This document shows positions 58,365 through 64,000 of a stretch of DNA of 64,000 bases, one piece after another. Source of the DNA: Cornus controversa (lineage: Eukaryota; Streptophyta; Magnoliopsida; Cornales; Cornaceae); assembly GCA_026545225.1 (NCBI GenBank), contig CM048848.1:28436806-28500805 (forward strand). Direction: 5' to 3'. Both the position numbers and the translations under genes were made by a program. The notes under the pieces were generated by a model. That model did not search any database and had not been told where the DNA came from. It saw only the letters and a program-made list of their open reading frames with translations. Positions within the stretch are counted from its first letter, which is position 1; each line of letters begins with the position of its first letter.

Positions 58365-59818
58365 GACAAAAATTTGACACGTGTCCTCAATTAAAAATGG
58401 ATCAAACCCAATTTAAATGCGTTAACTTGATTAAAATCCATCAGATTTCATGGATCAACATATCTCTATACTCACTGTGTATCTGTAAGAATTTCACAAA
58501 TTTACTTAACCAAAATTTGTCAAGAAATAATGATCTCCAGTTTTCTCTCTCACTACTGTCTCTCCAACAAGCCTCAATTAAATTTAGAGAAGACAAAAAG
58601 CCTCTGTTTCACAAATATGACTTACCAAAAGTCTCTATTCATTGCCACCAGACTCCATCTTTTGAGATAGATCTTGGAATGGTGACAGATCGGACAAAGC
58701 TAATGTGCAGATAGAGGCCTTGGTGCTTGCCAGAGTACTACAAGCACATGAAGATGCCGTATGATACAAACACCCATTGGGGGGTTCTTCTCGACATATA
58801 AGATGCATATCTCATTGTCCGATTGGGATTTGCAGGTCTCAAAGGCATCACGATGTCACCATTATTGATCGATAGATTCGGGATCGAATTTGTGAGAATG
58901 TGAGAAGTGAATAAAACTGAGATAATATATATATACTAGTGTATGCCCGTGCCTATGGCACTATAATGCAAATAGAATAGTGTTTGAACCATAGATAGGC
59001 AAAGACATTTCGACTCAGAAGATTGGTTTTTTAACCACTTTTGACCATTAGATTGGATATTTTGTCTTATTATACCAAGCCTAAATGTAATATACATATA
59101 TATATATATATATGTATATATAAGTATATATAAAGAGAGAGAGAGAGAGGGGGGGGGTGGTGATTAGATCATTGTGGTGAGAAATGGAGATTGGATTTAA
59201 AGAGAATAGATTGAATGTGTCGGGCTTGGTCCACCCACAGGTCATAAGTGTCTAATGTGATATGGTGTCCATGTGTATGGGCTTTGGTTCCAAAAGTAAT
59301 TAGGCTTTGGAGGAGTGTAGTGAGTTTTGCTAATGTGGATTGGTACCCTATGTGTTTGTGTGTGGTTGGAAGGTTAGCAAAGGGGCTATAAATATAGGTG
59401 GTGCATGGAGTGAAAAGTGAGAGAGAGTGTAGAGAAGAGAGATATGTAGTGAGATAGAGAGAGGGTACAGAGTGCACATGTGGGTATCGTAGGTTGTGTT
59501 TGGCCGAACCATGAAAATTTTTGTCTCTTTTGGTGTTGTTTTGTGTTAATTGTTTGTTGTGTTGTTAGGATCTCCATATCCATTTGTGTGTTGCGTTTGC
59601 GATGTCGAATGGAAAGGGAATTGTTTTTATAACCAAAGGTATTAGAGTCGAAGATTGGTCCTAGAGAGCTCGAATGTTGTTGAATGGTGGAGTTCCAAAA
59701 AATAAAAATGGATTGCTGTAGAGGGAGAGTTCTTGCTTCATTTTTTAGGGATGTAACTGAGTATGGGTCAGGGTTTAAAATAAATTTAACCCATAGTTTC
59801 TTCCCAAATTCATGGCGT

Positions 59819-59820
<2 letters not shown>

Positions 59821-59854
<34 letters not shown>
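59821..59854. repeat. (GA)n microsatellite
   Basis: 34 bp of AG repeats; the corresponding site in the second copy (about 63700) has a shorter run. Confidence 0.95.
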
Positions 59855-59856
<2 letters not shown>

Positions 59857-60423
59857 CAACCAAATCTCTCAGTTTGAAGATAGCGACACTCCGACATGAG
59901 AATGACAACAACAACACTAAGCGGCGACAATAATAAGAAGAGTTGCAACCGACGATGAGGTGCTATTGTGGTGTACGAAGGCTATGTGAAGTGTTGTTTT
60001 GCTCTAACATAAAAACAATAGTGGCCTTGTTTGTTGACGATGCAGATTGATGGCCTGGTCTACAATGGTGATGCATGACGAAGTTGACAAGGATGGTGGT
60101 TATTTGGTGGTCAAATGACAGGGTTGTGTAACTTGTGTTCGGCTGTGACTAGATTAGGTTTCTTGGTGGGTCTACTGGGTTTGGATTTGTTGTTGCGGTG
60201 GCATTTGGGCTTTGGGTTGTGTCTGTCACACAATTGGGTTTGGTTGTTGTGGATGGTAGTTTGTGGTGGTGTTCATAGTGGCTAATGGTGGTTGGTTAGG
60301 GAAGTTTGATAGGGGTTTGTTGGCACCGGTAATTGGCAGTATTGGGGTTCTTTAGCGAAGGTGATTCGCTCTATTTTTTGGGGTTTCAGCGAAGCCGATT
60401 GTGGGTGTCTTGGGTCTATACAT

Positions 60424-61488
60424 GATCTTTCTTATCCTTTAGCCATTCGATTTATAACTTGCCTGTGAAGGATGTCTCATTTGTTTGTCAAGCCTTCAAA
60501 CTTCTTAGAGTGCTAAATTTATTGTCCACCAAAGTCATCATCTTTCCGAAAGAAATAGAACAACTAGTTCATTTGAGGTATTTAGCACTTCATGTTGATG
60601 ATGAGCATGTTCAACTATCAATGTCCAACCTCTGGAACCTAGAAACCCTTATGATTGATGGACCAAAAGGTTCCTTAGTTTTATATGATATTAGGAGAAT
60701 GGTGAAGTTGAGACATGTGTATACCAGGCGATTTATCATTGTTCTTGATGTACCCTCTGATGGATCTTCCTTTGTATACCTACAAACCATAGGCAAATTA
60801 GATCTTTTAAGTGGGGAGTGTGGCTTGGAATTGTTTCCCAATCTTAAAAAACTAAAATGCCAAGATTATGGTTTTCCTACATTGGACTTTCTAATTCACC
60901 TTGAAACCTTGAAGTTATTCCACAAGGACTTAAGAACACCTCCTCCCAGAAGGATACGTGATCTGCATATGTACGCGTTCCCTCCAAATCTCAAAAGCCT
61001 CACTTTATCAAACTTTCGTCTACCTTGGGAGAAAATGTCAATCCTTGGAAGGTTACCCAACCTTGAGGTTCTCAAATTATCATACAAGGCATTCGAAGGA
61101 CCAACTTGGGACACAAATGATGGTGAGTTTCATAAACTAAGGTTCCTGAAATTTCAAGGCATATTTATTAAGCGATGGAACACTTCTAATGATCACTTTG
61201 TCAACCTTCAAACGTTAGTGTTGGATGACTGTCAGTGGCTTGAGGAAATTCCGTTTAGTTTAGGGAATATTCTTACTCTAGAGATGATTCAAGTGAGATG
61301 GTGTAACCAATCTGCTGAAGATTTTGCTAGGCAAATTTAAGAAGAGCAAAAGATGATGGGAAATGATGAGCTTAAGATCCTTATCTACTCTTTAAATTAG
61401 GATTTAGTGGGCCTGGTGGCCTTTGGGGATGATGATGACCTGGCCTTTGGGGATGAGGATGACTAGGTTGACGCACGTTAAAGTTCAT
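60424..61488 (+). pseudogene. LRR-only partial copy of CNL3
   Basis: Nearly identical to the CNL3 sequence from codon ~663 (nt 53811) to its end, but with no coiled coil or NB-ARC: the homology starts abruptly at the duplication junction. The open part runs to a TAA at 61338-61340 where CNL3 has a Gln codon, so it also loses the last ~55 codons. The frame has no ATG at its left end; the first in-frame ATG is at 60621. It differs from CNL3 by few substitutions, so the duplication is recent. Without a promoter or NB-ARC it is most likely a non-functional fragment, though it can act as a donor for gene conversion of the CNL3 LRRs. Confidence 0.92.
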
Positions 61489-63037
61489 CAAAGCATACAG
61501 TAGAATTAGTCACTTGAATAAGGTAATAAAAATTTTGGAAGACCCATCAAGTTCTCCGATCTGTTTTTCTTTTCTACTATATGTAAGCATTATATATATC
61601 TGTTGTATAATTTAATTTCTATTTTTCCTACTAAACTTTCAAGAGAAGAAGAAGCCCTTGGAGCAACATGGGTTTTTGGTATACATCTCATTGACAATTA
61701 CATGTTTGTGAGGTGTTATGGAGAAGTGATTAGTCCTCGAACACCTAGTAAGAATTTTGAGGGTATTGTGACAACTCCCTCTTCTTCTTCTTCTTCATCT
61801 ACTTATTAGTTTATTTTTTCTTTCAAAAGAAAACGATGAAGAACTAAAGATTTTTGGGTACGAATTTAAGTCTCCCCTCGTATATTCGTTCTCCAGATCA
61901 TTGTTTAATTTGATTCGTCTGATTATAGTTCTAATTAACTCCATTTGTTTATATATTTATTGGAAAGTGTAATTAACTCCCCATTTATCATAATGTGTGG
62001 GAGGGTGAATTTAATACCTTAACATATTAGAACAAGCAGCAGAACACACATCTTGGAGGCATTTGTTATTGAGAGATCAATGTGTATTCATAACCAGAAC
62101 ATGTAGAAATTTCACAAAGGTCTTTAGATTTTTTGTTATAACAGATCTTCCCAAGAAAAAAACAACTCTTTCGTGCTACTTACTTAGAACAATTGGCAAA
62201 ATTCATTTTTCCTTCCAATATATTTTCTAGATGGACAATGCTTGGGTGCTGCCCAGCAAGACCAACTTTGTCCTCCATAATGACATGGTGTGCTTGGGTG
62301 CTACCCAGCAGGACCAACTTTGTCCTCCTTGCTGACATGGCTTGACGAAAAGTTGACATGTGTCCTCAATTAAAAATGGATCAAACCCAATTTAAATGCG
62401 TTAACTGGATTACAAAATCCATCAGATTTCACGGATCAACATATCTCTACTCTCACTGTGTATCTATAATAATTTCACAAATTTACTTAACCAAAATTTG
62501 TCAAGAAGTCATGATCTCCATTTTTCTCTCTCACTACTGTCTCTCCAACAAGCCTCAATTAAACTTAGAGAAGACAAAAAGCCTCTGTTTCACAAATATG
62601 CCTTACCAAAAGCCTCTATTCATTGCCACAATACTCCATCTTCTTGAGATGGATCTTGGAATGGTGATAGATTAGACAAAGCTAATGTCCAGATAGAGGC
62701 CTTGGTGCTTGCCAAAGTGCTATAAGCACATGAAGATGTGGTACGATACAAACACCCGTTGGGGGTTCTTCTCGACATATAAGATACACATCTCGTTGTC
62801 CGGTTGGGATTTGTAGGTCTCAGAGGCGTCGCAATGTCACCATTGTTGATCGGCAGATTCGGGATTGAATTTGTGAGAATGTGAGAAGTGAACAAAACTA
62901 AGATAATAGATATATATATATTTCGAAGGTATTTCGTAGATAGGCAAAGGTATTTCGACCCACAGGATTGAATATTTTGTCTTATTATACCAAGATTAAA
63001 TGTAATAATATATATATATATATGTATATATATATCA

Positions 63038-63076
<39 letters not shown>

Positions 63077-64000
63077 TGATTAGATCATTGTGGTGAGAAA
63101 TGGAGAGTGGATTTGAAGAGAATAGATTGAATGTGTCGGGCTTAGTCCACCCACAAGTCATAAGTGTATAGTGTGATATGGTGTCATGTGTATGGGCTTT
63201 GGTTCCAAACGTAATTGGGCCCTGGAGGAGTGCAGTGAGTTTTGCTAATGTGGATTGGTATCTATGTGTTTGTGTGGGTGGAAAGTTAGCAAATGGGCTA
63301 TAAATATAGGTGGTGTATGGAGTGAAAAGTGAGAGAGGGTATAGAGTGCACCGTGTGGGTATCATAGATTGTGTTTGGTCGAACCATGAAAATTTTTGTC
63401 TCTTTTGGTGTTGTTTTGTGTTAATTGTTTGTTGTGTGTTGTTCTGATCTCCATATCCATTTGTGTGTTACATTCGCGGTGTCGAATGGAAAGGGAATTG
63501 TTTTTATAACAAAAGGTATTAGAGTCAAAGATTGTTCCTAGAGAGCCCGGATGTTGTTGAATGGTGGAGATCTACAAAATAAAAATGGATTGTTGCAGGG
63601 GGAGAGTTCTTGGTTCATTTTTTAGGGATGTAAATGAGTATGGGTTAGGGTTTAAAATAAATTTGACCCATAGTTTCTTCCCAAATTGATGGCGTAAGGA
63701 GAGAGAGAGAGAGCACAACTAAAGCTCTCGATTTGAAGATATCAACACTCTGACATGAGAATGACAACAACAATGCTGAGCGGTGATGATAATAGGAAGA
63801 GTTGCAACTGACAGTGAGGTGCTCATGTGGTGTACGAAGGCTATGTGAAGTGTTGTTTTGCTCTAACATAAAGACAATAGTGGCCTTGTTTATTGACGAT
63901 GCAGATCGATGGCCTGGTCTATAATGGTGATGCAGGACAAAGTTGACAGGGATGAGGGTTTCAGCGACGAAAGCTGAGGGAGGTTTTCATTGGGATTTCG
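61489..64000. other. Duplicated flank, copy 2 (runs off the window)
   Basis: Copy of 54890-55382 plus 57987 onward without the solo LTR. Contains a shorter TTC run (61781-61797), the 52-bp pair (62240-62343), AT and GA microsatellites (63008-63036; 63041-63073), and no gene I can support. The second copy should end near 64.4 kb, outside the window. Confidence 0.65.
63041..63073. repeat. (GA)n microsatellite
   Basis: About 32 bp of GA repeats next to an AT run; the matching site in copy 1 is near 59135-59150. Confidence 0.95.

Larger units (their letters stand above)
57987..60420. other. Duplicated non-coding flank, copy 1
   Basis: Matches 61974-64000 in the same orientation, and with 53811-55377 forms the first copy of a roughly 4-kb tandem duplication. 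Contains a 52-bp tandem pair (58261-58364), AT and GA microsatellites, and sequence related to the 3' end of the large repeat units ('catagataggcaaagacatt', near 58992). GT-rich sequence at 60100-60420 precedes the junction with the CNL fragment. Frames here do not match any family I know. Confidence 0.6.

Noticed and set aside
60459-61340. A separate small LRR protein gene
   Set aside because: It has no ATG at its start, no promoter or leader, and is a near-identical headless copy of CNL3 at a duplication junction.
61603-61809. 68-residue frame 3' of the LRR fragment
   Set aside because: The equivalent region after CNL3 (about 54995-55220) is not open in the same frame, so it is flank sequence rather than a conserved gene.
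62620-62895. 91-residue minus-strand frame
   Set aside because: The corresponding region in duplication copy 1 (about 58650-58930) is interrupted, and no family is recognised.

Overview
This window is AT-rich plant nuclear DNA from a repeat-dense disease-resistance locus. Its landmarks are CC-NB-LRR (CNL) genes of the R1/RPP13-like type, plant LTR elements with tRNA-iMet type primer sites, plant MITEs and an Au-like SINE. The CNL type is best known from asterid dicots, so an asterid host is my inference; the species is not identified.

Layout. 1-2.7 kb: fragments of a small LTR element, then a palindrome-rich DNA transposon. 2.7-7.2 kb: non-coding sequence, a 5'-truncated RTE-type LINE tail, and a minus-strand CNL relic that has lost its NB-ARC core. 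7.2-10.7 kb: CNL1, intact, minus strand. 11.9-12.2 kb: relic of a BED-type zinc-finger exon from a plant hAT-like gene. 12.5 kb: Stowaway MITE. 13.5-14.7 kb: a diverged copy of 3.3-4.5 kb. 14.7-19.3 kb: non-coding repeat unit A, carrying a SINE, a foldback MITE, a TIR MITE and a complete TRIM. 19.3-24.9 kb: a broken Ty3/Gypsy-type element with gag remnants. 24.9-29.7 kb: CNL2 with a spliced-looking leader and a 3'-terminal frameshift. 31.5-49.1 kb: units B and C, direct copies of unit A in tandem; C is swollen by a nest of three LTR-type insertions and a MULE-like element. 50.4-54.9 kb: CNL3, intact, with a leader duplicated from the same source as CNL2's. 55.4-58.0 kb: a solo LTR. 60.4-61.5 kb: an LRR-only copy of the CNL3 3' end, inside a roughly 4-kb tandem duplication that runs off the window.

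How it fits together. The plus-strand half looks like serial duplication of a block made of (repeat unit + leader + CNL). CNL1 is diverged and inverted relative to the others. The CNLs should be cytoplasmic immune receptors: a coiled-coil N-terminus, an ATP-binding NB-ARC switch, and LRRs for recognition. The most unusual protein-level signal is between the coiled coil and the NB-ARC. CNL3 has its EDVID-type segment triplicated in tandem, and CNL1 has a different repeated helix module there, so the P-loop lies near residue 230, 308 or 440 in the three genes. No wholly new system was found. The strongest leads are these linker expansions, the four-deep transposon nest, and a set of transposon insertions that can be ordered in time from empty sites in the duplicated copies.
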